Positions 35,329-45,985 of a DNA stretch of 64,000 bases are shown here, in pieces (the first letter of the stretch is position 1; each line of letters opens with the position of its first letter). Both the position numbers and the translations under genes were made by a program. This DNA comes from Macrolepiota albuminosa (Eukaryota > Basidiomycota > Agaricomycetes > Agaricales > Agaricaceae), in assembly GCA_027475525.1 (NCBI GenBank), contig JAMWFC010000046.1, forward strand, positions 1,612,001-1,676,000, given 5' to 3'. The notes below the pieces were generated by a model. It did no database searches. It was not told where the DNA came from and saw only the letters and a list, made by a program, of their open reading frames with translations.

Positions 35329-37925
35329 TCCAAGAATTGAGCCAACAGACTCACCAAAAATTGAATGTCAGGATGGGTCTGTGTGGCATAAAGTAGCGAG
35401 CCTAATCCAAGAATTGAGCCAACAGACTCACCAAAAATTGAATGTCAGGATGGGTCTGTGTGGCATAAAGTAGCGAGCCTAGAGAGAAAGGTAATTTAAG
35501 CCATTCAAGTAAGTCTTGTAACTTTTTCAGTCTTCCTCAGAATGAGGCATTGTAGTAGGGAGAAATTATGATTTGTGGGCAGAGGAGTGGCAATGGGATG
35601 ACACGAGCTCATGCTGAAATGATCAAGGATTGTGTTGATATACATTGACTGATTGAGATATATGGCTCAGTTTGGTCAATCTGTCAGGAGACTCCTCATT
35701 CCTTTCTTCTTTCACTCTTTATTTCTTCACTCTCCTTTCATTCACTTCCTTATTTCTTCTATCATTCTCTCATTTTGCTGTTACTACTTTTTCAACACTA
35801 TCTGTTAGTACTATTCTCAACCTTTGAGGTGCTCTGGTTCTTTAGCTATCACTCAGACAAGTGTGGGCCCTTCAGCACTGCTCCAGGCCGCTTAGATAAG
35901 CCGGAGTTTGCCTTTCTGACTTCTAAAGTCCGGAGTTTTCCTCCCTTGTTTGCACACTTATTTGGTTAGTCAATTTTCGAGTTTTTAAGGTTTTGTTGTA
36001 CTGTACAGTTGTTTCCCATGCTTCAGAGGCCCCAGAAGCATCCAACCTGGCATAGGGAATCCCCAGACTTGTTCTCTTTGGATCTCTCTCTGCCAGGTGA
36101 GTAGCTACCTTGATATTGTCAGTATATATTCTAATACACTTTGGATCTTCCTCTGCCAGCTGTGTGACTGAGCCACAGCCTCTAGAGGTCGCCGTTACAC
36201 AATCTCTTTTAATCTGTAGACCTAGAAGATAGTGGATTCCTCCTAAATCAGTTATGGCAAACTCTTTGTCCAAATCATGTTTGAACAAAATAATTTGGCA
36301 GATATCTCAACCAGCAATAGCCATGACATCTACATAAATCAGAACAATGAGAATTACTTTTCCCTTTGATCAAAGGATGTAAAGACAATCATTGGCATGG
36401 AAGGATTTGAAACTCAAGCACATCAGTATGTCATGTAATCTCTTCTTCTACTTATGACCTGCCTGCTTGAGACCATAGATCGCCTTGAGTAGCCTCCAGT
36501 ACTTAGTTTTCCCAATCCCATTAGGCGCCTTTGTATATATTTCTTCATTGAGAGAGCCTTTGAAGTACACTCCAATCACATCAATTTGGTGTACCTCAAA
36601 ATCAAGGGTTGCAGCTAAAGACAAGAATACTTGCAGTGTCGTGAATTTTGTGACTGAAAAAAAAGTGTTATTATAATTGATGCTAGAGATTTGGGAGAAA
36701 CCTTGAGCAATGATATGGGCTTTGAACTTTGCGTGATTGCCTTGGTCATCAAACTTTTCCTTCAAAACAATTTTACTTTCCACCGCTCTTTTGCCTGGAG
36801 GTAAATCATTGATCTCCTCAAATACTTTCTTGTGAAGCAATTGCTTATATTCGCTCTCAATAGCTCTCTGCCATTTGACAGCTTGAGGTGAATTCAAAGC
36901 TTCTTCAATGCAAGGACCCAAAATGGCAACAAAAGCCATGTGACCTGTATTTTCATTGTCATTTTGGTCTGTCTGATACCTGATAAATACATGTTTTGTG
37001 CATGTCAAAGGTTCACACTTGGGCAAGTTTGACCATTTTGTGGTCTTTCAAGGTGCAGGAGGTACAGGTGGAGTAGAGTCGTGATTAGGTGTGAGGAATA
37101 GGGGAAACGGATGGATACTGTAAGTCTTCCATGAAGGCGTCATCTTCAGAATCATTATTCAAAGTGTTTTCATTCGAAAGCTGAGTTTCCACTTTGGATT
37201 CAGAGGATGGTCCTGGAATGGAAATTTCATGAGGTTTGCTGAATTCTGGATAGACGGCTGTGTCAATGAAACAATTTATTTCATCTGAGGTCAAACTTGT
37301 GAGTCCAGAGTCCAAATGGGCTAACTCACTCAGAGTATCATCCTCATAAAACTTGATGTCTCTAGAAGTTATGAGTTTGCCATTCTCAAGGTCTTCCAGC
37401 CTGTAGCCTTTGGTCTCATTCATCCACCATCCTAACATCTGCACATGCACTGCCTGTGATTCCAGTTTGCCATGTCATACCTCTTTAGGTATATGTGCCC
37501 ATCCCAAAAAACTGAAGATTCTTACATGGGATAGATCCGGTTTGTGACCATACCATTCTGTATAAGATACCTTCCCTCCGAGAGCAGAGGTGGGTGTAAC
37601 AGAACGTAAGTATATGGCATACAGAAATGCCTCACCCCAATAGCATAAGTCCATTTTGGCAGCGTGAAGCATGCTCCTGACCATCTCCATTAGAACAGCA
37701 ATCGTGCGCTCAGCAATGCCATTTTGCTGGGGTCAGTAGGAGTTCGTTGTTTGATGAATTATGCCATTCTGTTTGCAAAATTCTCGCATCAGTGCGTTAA
37801 CAAACTCACTTTCATTATCCATTCTAATGATTTTCACAAGTTTCCCTTTTTGCAAAATTCTCGCATCAGTGCGTTAACAAACTCACTTTCATTATCCATT
37901 CTAATGATTTTCACAAGTTTCCCTT
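35329..37925. repeat. Two 77-bp duplications in copia
   Basis: Exact two-copy repeats of period 77 at 35329-35482 and 37772-37925. Both fall in copia coding sequence and shift its frame. Confidence 0.9.
35682..36199 (+). mobile_element. gypsy-2 solo LTR inside copia, perfect TSD
   Basis: Starts TGTCAGGAGACTCC and ends GTCGCCGTTACA, 518 bp, flanked by perfect CAATC duplications (35677-35681 and 36200-36204). The TATATAAG of the related LTR at 29307 is changed to TAGATAAG here. It sits in the copia RT region and therefore arrived after copia. Confidence 0.92.
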
Positions 37926-39652
37926 CTCATGTTCATAACGAGCAATGTTATCATAAAGAGCTGGATAAGCTTCTTCTTTATTCTGTAAAAGAGAGCCGGT
38001 AGGGTAATGTTGGCTTGCTTCCACTACGGCTAAAGCATAATGTTTGCCATCCCAGGTAGGCACACTCATAGGACCTGTTAAATTGACAATGAGTAATTCA
38101 TTCTTGTTATATTGAGTGTGACTAGCATCAGGAAGAGGAGGGCAAGTTGATTTGCCTTCTGCACAACCACTGCAGAGGCAATCAAACTCATGAGGAAACT
38201 TGATATTAACTCCAGTAACAAGGTCTTGATCAACCATGTTCTTGATTGAACGAGGGCTGATATGCCTTAGCCAGCAATGCCACAAACATATAGTAGGCTT
38301 ACTGGCAATGTAAGCAATTTTATTTTCATCAATACCGATGGTCATAGTGACGATTCGGTAAAGTGTACCATGCGTTCTGATCAAGTTGGCGTGGAGGAAG
38401 TCCCTTTCTCCCCACACCAAACCAATGCTGTAAGTCAGGCCTTTGATTGTGGCTCCAGCCCTTTGCAGTGAACCAAGGCTGATAAGATTGGCACCCAATG
38501 TAGAAATGTGTAAAATGTCGTGTAATTGAACATCTGTGACACCATCAGGTAAGCATGTTCAAAAGAAAATAGTCTCCTTTCCAGCCACAGTCAAAGTGTT
38601 CATTCTGCCAACAGAAATATGCTGATAATTGACCTTTTGATAGATTACAAAGTAAGACTGGTCCACGATCATATGACATGATGCAGCATTGTTGAGGAGG
38701 AGGCCAGAAGGCATGCCATCTTCAGTAGCCATCAAGATCTTTCCGACTTCATGTGAAGGCTCCTCATCTACTGAAAGAGATAGGTTTGCATTCCTGACTG
38801 ACTTGGATTTATTCAGTTTAGGACACTTTGGTCACCAATGCCCTTTTTTGCCAGAGTTGTGGCAAATGTCATCAGGTTTAGGTTCATGTTTAGGTCAGAT
38901 ATTCTTCTTTACGTGTTTGACGTCACGTTTACTCCTACTCGAGATGTGTTTCCTTTTCAAAATAAAAGCCAAGGTCTTATTTGTGGTGGAATCTTCAAGT
39001 GTAAGCCTGTCATAAATGGACAGTAACTCGGTTGTGACCATTTCCAGAGTTAATGAAGCACCCTGAAGCAACAAATTTTGCTTGACTACCTCCCATGTCA
39101 GAGTCTTGGGCAACAAAAGAAGCATAGCATTCAGGATAGTAAAGTCATCGACCTTGTGACCAGCATCGATGAAGCGGTGATGAATAATCATATAGAACCC
39201 AAGATGATTGGTCAAGGGTGAGTTTCCGTCCCATTGCTTCGCATATATCTGCTGATAATAATAGTGGACATTCATGCCACTGTGTTGGTTGACATAGTAC
39301 TTTTGTAATTGGTCCCAAACCTTCTTGGAACTTGTATAGTTGGTAATGGCTTCATGTTGAGTATATTCCATAGCGGCTCGAATTAAACCAATGGCTGAAT
39401 CATCTCTAATGACCCAGCGCTGGTATTTTCCCTGTGCATGCTCCCAGGTCAAAAACTCCTTTGTCTGCATGGCCTTCATCAAATTGTCCCCCTCCTTACA
39501 AGGAGTGTCTGGTTGCGACTACTCCCCATAATCCCTTTGCCAGTAGAGCAGACTTCATATTGTCTGCCCACATATGGTAATTCGTACCGTTGAACTTTGG
39601 AAACTGTAAAGTCTCAGAAGTATTGTCATTTGCGGCAGCGGGGCCCATAACC
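37475..39652 (-). pseudogene. gag: copia gag, protease and integrase, broken
   Basis: The predicted gag start (ATG at 39648-39646, MGPAAANDNTSETLQFPKFN) lies inside the primer site. A frameshift follows near 39510, then a UBN2-type gag domain (38895-39482, YTQHEAITNYTSSKKVWDQL). The zinc knuckle at 38840-38885 reads CHNSGKKGHW*PKC, with a Cys to Ser change and a TGA. The protease site at about 38690 reads NNAASCHM where copia has DSGATSHM, so the catalytic Asp is lost. The gag pre-integrase and integrase zinc region (CLWHCWLRHISPRSI, CSGCAEGKS) and core pieces (37475-37690, MEMVRSMLHAAKMDLCYWGE) follow. It cannot produce functional proteins. Confidence 0.85.
39641..39652 (-). promoter_or_regulatory. 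copia primer-binding site matching initiator tRNA-Met anticodon arm
   Basis: Directly next to the 5' LTR, the minus strand reads GGTTATGGGCCC, the complement of GGGCCCATAACC. That sequence spans the CAT anticodon of initiator tRNA-Met, as I know it from Drosophila copia-type half-tRNA priming, rather than the tRNA 3' end. The gag ATG is the same ATG seen within this site. Confidence 0.75.
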
Positions 39653-40005
39653 TGTCGCAGCATTTTGCAATAACGTATATTTGATTGTATAGTACAATAT
39701 ATTCTGGAGTCAAGAAACGAAGATGGTTTTATATGTTAGTATAAATAATAGATCAAATATAATATAGCCGTCACCTGGAGTCAAGAAACGAAGATGGTTT
39801 CAACTCCAGGAATCCGGGGTCTTTTAACTACACGAAATGGTAAGACATTTGGAGCTCTGTGGAGAGCATTTTAAATGGTGATAAGTAATCAATATAAAGA
39901 GAATTTGAAAAACTAAGATAAGAGTAAAACATACGATAGTATTACACTATTGCGCGACGTTATACGCAATAGTACTGCCGGAGCTGCTAGTCATTTTCCT
40001 CGTCA
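39653..40005 (-). repeat. 5' LTR of copia (353 bp)
   Basis: Matches 33451-33803 with scattered substitutions, many of them CG versus TG or CA (for example GCGCGACGTTATACGC against GCATGATATTATATGC). This suggests the 3' LTR has lost more CpG sites. Confidence 0.88.
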
Positions 40006-40246
40006 GCTGTACAGCCTGAGATTGATGTCCTTTAGGTGTTCATGTCTATGTGGACGAGTGCGGCAATTGACGCGTTTGGGTGGCGTTTATCATTTATCAT
40101 GCTTCATTTCTTACTTTTTGTCACAGTTAGGGTAGTGTGTAGATCGATAACTGTTCCCTGCGCGAAGCAAGCTCGAGTTGTATCTGTGGAAGGAACTAGG
40201 TAATTACAGGATGGTATACAAGTCACAACAAAAGCTATGTATGGAT

Positions 40247-42300
40247 CTAGTCCACGCCTTCGGTTTGCTGGTCGTCCTCCCGATGTTCAAAGCCTCCAGG
40301 AGACGTCATCTTCCAGAAAAGAAATCTATCATCCGGTTCCGCCGCATACGAGAAGTCAATCATTTGAACAACACCTCCGTGAGCAGTCGTCATGCACAAG
40401 CGTCCGATAGTATGGTCCCAGGCGATAGCACCAAGACCCTTCGTACGGTATGAAGACAGAACATCCGGATTCACATCAAACGTAGTGTACTTATTACTCA
40501 GCACGTCCCTGTAACCCTTCCTTTCAACGGTGGAATGACGCTTCACGCGCTTCCTGTATGACAAGGCCTGGAATTGGGGGCTGATGTATCGACGCAAATC
40601 TACCAAGGAACGCGAGACGCCGGGTACGTCGGACTTTTCAGTCGTGTAAATGAGGGAACGGAAGATCCCAGGAAGAACGTGCGCAGTATACGGACGAGCA
40701 TGATCCGGTATTTGGAACTTGAACGTTTCTAGGTTTGGATGGTATACGTACCGAGGGCCCTCACGTGTCAGTCCACGTGTAGGCCATAAGTGCCAATGCC
40801 ATATTCCTTGAGGACTTGACATTTCGACAAAGATAGAGATCGGCGGCGGCGGTTGAGAAGAGGCCTGAAGAGGGATGTCCGTTTTTCCATCATAGGGCCA
40901 AGCATCATCTGTTATGTGAACTTTGTCAACCTTGCCACCTACGAAAACTACATGGCTCAAAATAGGAAGGGAGTGGAGTATCGTTCTCTTTCCAGTGTGT
41001 TCCGGCATTTCCATCAACTCTAGGCGATGCTCTTCCTTGTCATATCCATAGAAGCCAAATCGGATTGTGCGCCAGATGAGCAAATCATTCTGTTCGGGGA
41101 GATGACGAACAGCTCTGACCGACTGTTTCTACGAATGCTGCAGTCAATGCGAACTCGGACAAGGCGCCAGAACACAACATACCATGATCTGACGAGTCAT
41201 CGCGACCCAGAGGATACTAGTAAGTCTATATAGACGGAGGTCGAATTCGCATATTACATAACTTGGTTCGCTGGGATGTTCCAAGTTGAGGACGAGGAGA
41301 CGATCTTCACTGTCTGGTGTGAAGGCCTCCTGGAGGACACTCACGTGTGCAATGCCTTCTCGACTGTATAACGACACTTGCAGAGAAAGCGGCTTCATCC
41401 CCTTTCTAATCGTCTCTTCAATGGGTACACGCCGCCGCGTCGTCTCTGGATTTTGAGGGGCAACCACCAATGAATCAAGCGCACTTAGATCCACGTGAAA
41501 ACAGTTTAACACGTCAACTTTTTGAGGCTGCGCGCCACTACCCTCCTGTGCCGGATTGGTACTGTAATGAAGGTGTACATGGGTAGGAGTGTGGTTTGTC
41601 ATATGTCAAATACTCACTTGGGTTGCCTGTATGTTTCTTTGGTAATAAAAGCAATCATGACCACAGGTTTTCCTTGATATGTCATATACTTGGCTTGGAG
41701 CTGGGAGGCTTCTGCTGGGATAGCTCTGATTGCCAACAAATGAGTTCGGCTTGGATAGTCAAGATGGTTCATGGTGACGAAGGATCCACGACCATACTTC
41801 AATAACGAAACAAGGTATTTACCGCCAGGAAGAAGCTTCATTTCGGATACTTCAAAGCCTACGTCGAAGAACGTATATGATGCGATGGTAGGTCTTTGCT
41901 TCCGCCAGTTGTCCTCTACAGAAATAGCGCGCGAAACAAGCTGCTCAAACTCGTGATCCGTGGCATGAGCTGCATAGTCCAATGTTGGACGAATCGGGGG
42001 AACAAGGACTCGAAGTTCCTTTAGGTATCGTTTCCATATCAAGGGTTGGTGAGTGAGGAGAAAGTAGTATTTATTGACCTGTTCAAGTCACGTCTCAAGC
42101 TTGTAAAGAATGTTAATGATATGAGTGGGACCTACCCTTCGTAGAGCCATGATATCCTCAACCTGTAAGTAGGGACTGAGGTTGTCTACGAAAATATCCA
42201 AAAGAAGATTTGCTGCAAGGTTTCTTCTATCCGGCGTGAATCGCTTGAGCAAGGGAGTCACCGTAGTGATGTGTCGTTCCATTTGAGACATGGTGCGCAC
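40247..42300 (-). CDS. F-box-like protein, paralogue 1
   Basis: Four exons on the minus strand: 42136-42300, 41618-42078, 41183-41561, 40247-41128, with introns of 57, 56 and 54 nt, all GT-AG. They join in frame to 628 residues. Near residues 32-75 lies an F-box-like segment (LLDIFVDNLSPYLQVEDIMA, ALRR|VNKYYFLLTHQPLIWKRYL), which in fungi recruits Skp1-Cul1 ubiquitin ligase. The rest lacks an obvious WD or LRR repeat but contains LLPGGKYLVSLL and LGAIAWDHTIGRLCM segments, hinting at a beta-propeller-like partner domain. The paralogue at 49702-51853 has all three introns at the same codons. The initial ATG could instead be Met4. No break is visible. TATAA-like sequence lies about 40-55 bp upstream. 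Confidence 0.82.
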
Positions 42301-42990
42301 AAAGCAAAAAACTGGTAGTACGGCGTCAGGAGTTCTAAGGTGTTATAAAGCTTATACATCCCTTTGTTTATAGATTTTATAGGCATGGGCATCGTTGTAT
42401 CCTTGTAATGAACTATCAAGGCAGTAAACAAGAGCTACACTGCATGACAAGGAGAATATCCCAGACGTTTGGGTGACGTTGTTTTTTTTCGGCAATCGTT
42501 GCCTTTGTGTGTTCTGATCCACGGATTTCCCTTCCTTTGGAACTGTGTCCATCGTCTGTGTTAGAATTTGAACCTAATGAGAACACAGACACGATTAGTC
42601 TGATTATATACCTTGAATTTGCTTTCTTCGTGCTGCGACACAATGGCGGATGTGATATGTATGACGTCGAATGGGTTGGCCAGGCACGCTTACGGTGGCT
42701 GTCCCATTCGGTCCCCACAGTCTGTATCTGTGCCATTGAAGAATTCGGCTTTTACTCTGTTGCTCACCCACCTGTAGGTGATTCAAGAACAGGATTGATG
42801 ATGTAATAGAGCATTTCTGCAGCGCCCATATTTTGATATTTAGCTTAAATTTGATGGTCAATAACGAAAATTTGCTTAGAATTAGCCGAGCTGCCGGTTG
42901 TTGGCCGTACCAAATTTGGCAGCGGAGATTTGAATTCCTACAGATATCTCCGGATGACTGCAACCTCGCTTTCTCAACGTTGACTCTGAT
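42301..42990. other. Intergenic stretch, no supported gene
   Basis: Carries the promoter side of the F-box gene and the left flank of the Harbinger-like relic. A minus-strand open frame (42416-42736) has no recognisable feature. I did not find terminal inverted repeats here, though the left end of the DNA transposon should fall in this stretch. Confidence 0.4.
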
Positions 42991-44254
42991 ATGAATGATA
43001 AAGTACGAGATCTACTGCTCACAGCAGTTCCCGTACTCTTCTCTGTGAGCCCTCAGGAATCTTCTATCATTGATACGCTGCGATCTTCCCTCCTTGCCTA
43101 TGCAGAACAAGAATCACGTGATGATCAGATGCTTACCTTACTTTTGGAAACGGCAAATTGCAAGCCCAATGCTCCTCAACCAGAACCTGGAGGTCAGAGA
43201 ATAATGGAGGAGTGGATCAGAAAGCTGGAGAACAGGGAGTGTTTATGGAGATTTTGGTGTGCCAGGATTTATCACAGCCACCACACCTGCTGATTAGACT
43301 CCACTCACAGATTGACTGCACCAGAGATCTTTGAGATGCTGGAAGCACTGGAGATACCAGAGGAGTTTAGTACAGCCAGTAGATATTCTTTTACTGGCTT
43401 AGGAGAGTTCTGTCTGCTCTTAGCACGGTTTTGCAGTGCAGGTGACCTTTGGTCACTCTCTTTACTGTACGATCGGCCTGCTTCTGCTATATCAGAAGTA
43501 GTTAATGAATTGGTGGAATTCATTGATGAAAATTGGGAGCATTTATTGGGCTGCAACTCAGAGGGGCTCTTACACCCCTCTGAACTTGCAAAGTATGCAG
43601 AGGCTATCGAACAATGAGGAGCACCGATCAAGACAATCTTCAGCTTCCTCAATTGCACGATACAGCGCATTTGCCACCCCACCTGGTATCAATGACAGGC
43701 CTACAATGGCCACAAGAAATTCCAAGCCCTCATGCTGCCAAATGGAATCATTGGCCACTTATACGGGGCATTTGAAGGCCGCCGTAATGATAACTTCCTG
43801 CTCAGCAATAGCAGGCTACTTGATCGACTTGCCCAATTCACATACCACAAAGAATCCAATGCAGAAGCTCTTCAAAATGCCCCAGCAGAGGAGCATGCCC
43901 TGCATGCTTTCCAAATCTTTGGAGATTTGGCTTATGGAGTGGGACCCAATATCCTCAGCCCATATGCTGGAATGGGTGAGTGCACCGAATTGGAATGCAA
44001 CAATGTCAGCTGTCAGAATTGAGGTCAAGCATGGTTTTGGCATTGTGTCTAACACATGGCCGTTTCTCAATGCTGGGTGGAAGATGAGGCCTTATGCCTC
44101 TCCTCTAGGATGCTATTATTGTGTAGGTGTCCTCCTCACAAATTGCCTCAATTGCATTCAGCCCAATCAAGTATCTCAATACTTTGATGTCCACCACCCT
44201 CACTACGAGAATACTTGCACCATTAGCATAGATATATCAATTAGAAGAGAGTAA
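42991..44254 (+). pseudogene. PIF/Harbinger-like (DDE_Tnp_4) transposase relic
   Basis: One frame from 42991 carries TGA at 43291, 43615 and 43693, then a frameshift near 43990 leads to 44254. Recognisable blocks are LTAPEIFEMLEALEIPEEF, the helix-turn-helix-like LWSLSLLYDRPASAISEVVN, GAPIKTIFSFLNCTI, AYNGHKKFQALMLPNGIIGH, FEGRRNDNFLLSNSRLLDRL, FQIFGDLAYGVGPNILSP and VKHGFGIVSNTWPFL. This is the order of DDE nucleases of the PIF/Harbinger group common in agaricomycetes. Two catalytic positions look lost (FLNCT where FLDCT is expected, VKHGFG where VEHGFG is expected). All three stops could arise from CGA to TGA. Non-functional, but little decayed. Confidence 0.78.
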
Positions 44255-44412
44255 AAAATTATACAGATCCAACTATGTACAAGTGATTATTCAAAAGGGT
44301 ATTGCAAGAGGTTTCTCTCGAGATTACAACGAAAATCAGCAAGTATCAACATGTAAGGTAAAAATGGGTTCAAAAAAAGTAGTAAACCGTCTAGATATCA
44401 ATATATGAATGC

Positions 44413-45433
44413 TTACTTCAGAAGGGCATTGGTCATGACACTGAGAAACCGATCTTGGAAGTCTTGATTGTTCTCCGCCGCTTTTTCTGCTTGCACTCGT
44501 GCACGATCCAACCCTTCCAAAAGTTTCTCTTGAAACTTACAACGTTCCTCCCTCTCTTCCTCCATGTACCCTGCAATATTGAAGTCACTCTTGCGAATAC
44601 GCTTCGTGTTATGGGTAGACATATTTTCTTCATCATTAAACTTGATTGATGATCGCTTTCCAAGCTTGATAGTGGAGAGTGGTTTTACAGCTGGCTTTGA
44701 TACGGGTTTGGCAGAGGATTGACGTGCAGAAGAGGTAGGGTTAGCCATGGTTGAAGGTGGCTTTGAGATGGGAGCGTGGGCTGGCATGTTTTCTTTATCA
44801 GCATCAGATGCAGTGCCATCAGATTCTTCACATGCCTTGAGCACTTCTCTTTGGTGGCTCAACTGGTTAAATGATGCGTGATGGATTGCTTCCCCACCCT
44901 TTTGATCATCTTCATTCTTCTGTCAAAGGAATATCAGCTTGGACATGCAGATTTTCCAGATACTGTCCCTCACCTTCCATGTTTTCTCCTTTTCCTCATC
45001 GGTCTTCTCCTCAAATGTCTTCTTCATGAAGGAGAGTTTATCGAGAGGCACACCAAATGTGCCTTCATACGTTGTTCCCATGATGGCCTTACTGATAGAT
45101 TTTGGCACCTTCTCTGGGTCCTGTGAATGATGGATTCATTAATATAACACATGTCTCATGTGTACTATGAACATGTCGTACCTCATGCCACAGGATTAGC
45201 TCCTCGAGTCACGTCTCAAAAATGTTGTTACTACCCAAGACCCCCTGCTCACGTATGAGATTTCCCATCTCATTGTGTTTTTCTCCCTTTTCACCATGTT
45301 TAGCCTCGAACCACTTGACCTTCACAGCTGCTTGAACAATCTCGAAGAGTTCTTTGGCAGTGAATGGGGTTCTGTGGTGTGTCGGCTTGGCGGAAATTTC
45401 TTTTGCATCTTTCAGCTCGGGTTTAGAGTCCAT
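44413..45433 (-). pseudogene. Probable Harbinger partner protein, one in-frame TGA
   Basis: Three exons: 45182-45433, 44974-45120, 44413-44919, with GT-AG introns of 61 and 54 nt, 301 codons in all. A TGA at 45209-45211 interrupts exon 1 (FET*LEELILWHE) and is probably a mutated CGA. The N-terminus (TPFTAKELFEIVQAAVKVKW, GEKHNEMGNLIREQGVLG) looks like a Myb/trihelix-type DNA-binding region. The middle (PLDKLSFMKKTFEEKTDEE) is charged, and the C-terminus (KRIRKSDFNIAGYMEEEREE) is a basic then acidic coiled-coil-like helix. PIF/Harbinger elements need such a second protein for nuclear import and end recognition. Being convergent with the transposase relic, it fits that role, but this is inference. 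A host gene with a sequencing error is the alternative. Confidence 0.55.
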
Positions 45434-45985
45434 TTCAAGGAGGTTGGGGGCAGAGAAATGTAACAGAAGGAGGAAATATGTGTAAAACGCGAAAAAGGTG
45501 CGAAATTCAGTAAGCAATCGGACTTCGGATATGATAACTCTATCGGTGAATTGCGAAAGCCGTGAGAACCCTGGCAACCGAGCTTAACAAAAATTTGGCG
45601 AGTTGTAACGAAAATTTGCAGAAATGCTCTAATCACACAAATAAGGATATATATACATGTCTTCCAGTAGTGTGGCGCTTATTTCCATAGTGGAGATGTA
45701 TTACACGCATATGAATCAAGAACAAATATGTGTCTGTTGTCTGTATACATTGTGAAGGTTGATGCATATAAGGATGAATGACTGGTAGTACAAGGACAAA
45801 AGTACAAGGTGGATAGTGGTAAAAGAAATTGAGACGAGGTATCTTTAGAAGTATTTGGTTTATCCGTATTAATAGGAGTGGTAAGCCAGCCAAGAGAGGA
45901 AAGACAAGAAACGGAGAGCCAAGCTCGCATAAAATAGAACATTCATGATGAATAAACGTCCGCTTACTGATATTCAGTTAAATAA
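45434..45985. other. Intergenic stretch
   Basis: Between the start of the three-exon gene and the 3' end of the next gene. Short open frames here lack conserved features, and nothing else is seen. Confidence 0.5.

Larger units (their letters stand above)
33810..37450 (-). pseudogene. pol: copia pol: integrase end, RT and RNase H, broken
   Basis: Leftward order: variable region after integrase (37085-37450, acidic), RT (36448-37026: WQRAIESEYKQLLHKKVFEE, FKAHIIAQGFSQI, YGLKQAGHK) and its palm end (LDKEFAITDLGGIHYLLGLQ, 36210-36288), then RNase H (34920-35357: VSLLAQFLDNLSISHLACCK, VEAEYIASANAICEAIWL, IHTDNTGSIALSKNSVGHSR). The terminal KHIDICFHFIHEHIACGNIK... is at 33810-33991. Splicing out the LTR at 33996-34922 joins GHSR to AKHIDI perfectly, which proves the insertion. 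Stops occur throughout. Confidence 0.85.
33451..40005 (-). mobile_element. Full-length, inactive Ty1/copia element with two nested solo LTRs
   Basis: Two 353-bp LTRs (33451-33803 and 39653-40005) enclose gag, protease, integrase, RT and RNase H in copia order on the minus strand. Outer flanks are GCTGA (33446-33450) and GCTGT (40006-40010), a plausible 5-bp target duplication with one change. A purine-rich tract (AAGTGGGAG) abuts the 3' LTR. Solo LTRs at 33996-34922 and 35682-36199 interrupt the RNase H and RT regions, and two 77-bp duplications (35329, 37772) lie inside. Removing the two LTRs leaves about 5.1 kb, a normal copia size. Confidence 0.9.

Noticed and set aside
45633..45942. Overlapping minus-strand ORFs in the intergenic stretch.
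   Set aside because: Low-complexity composition with no splice sites linking them to flanking genes.
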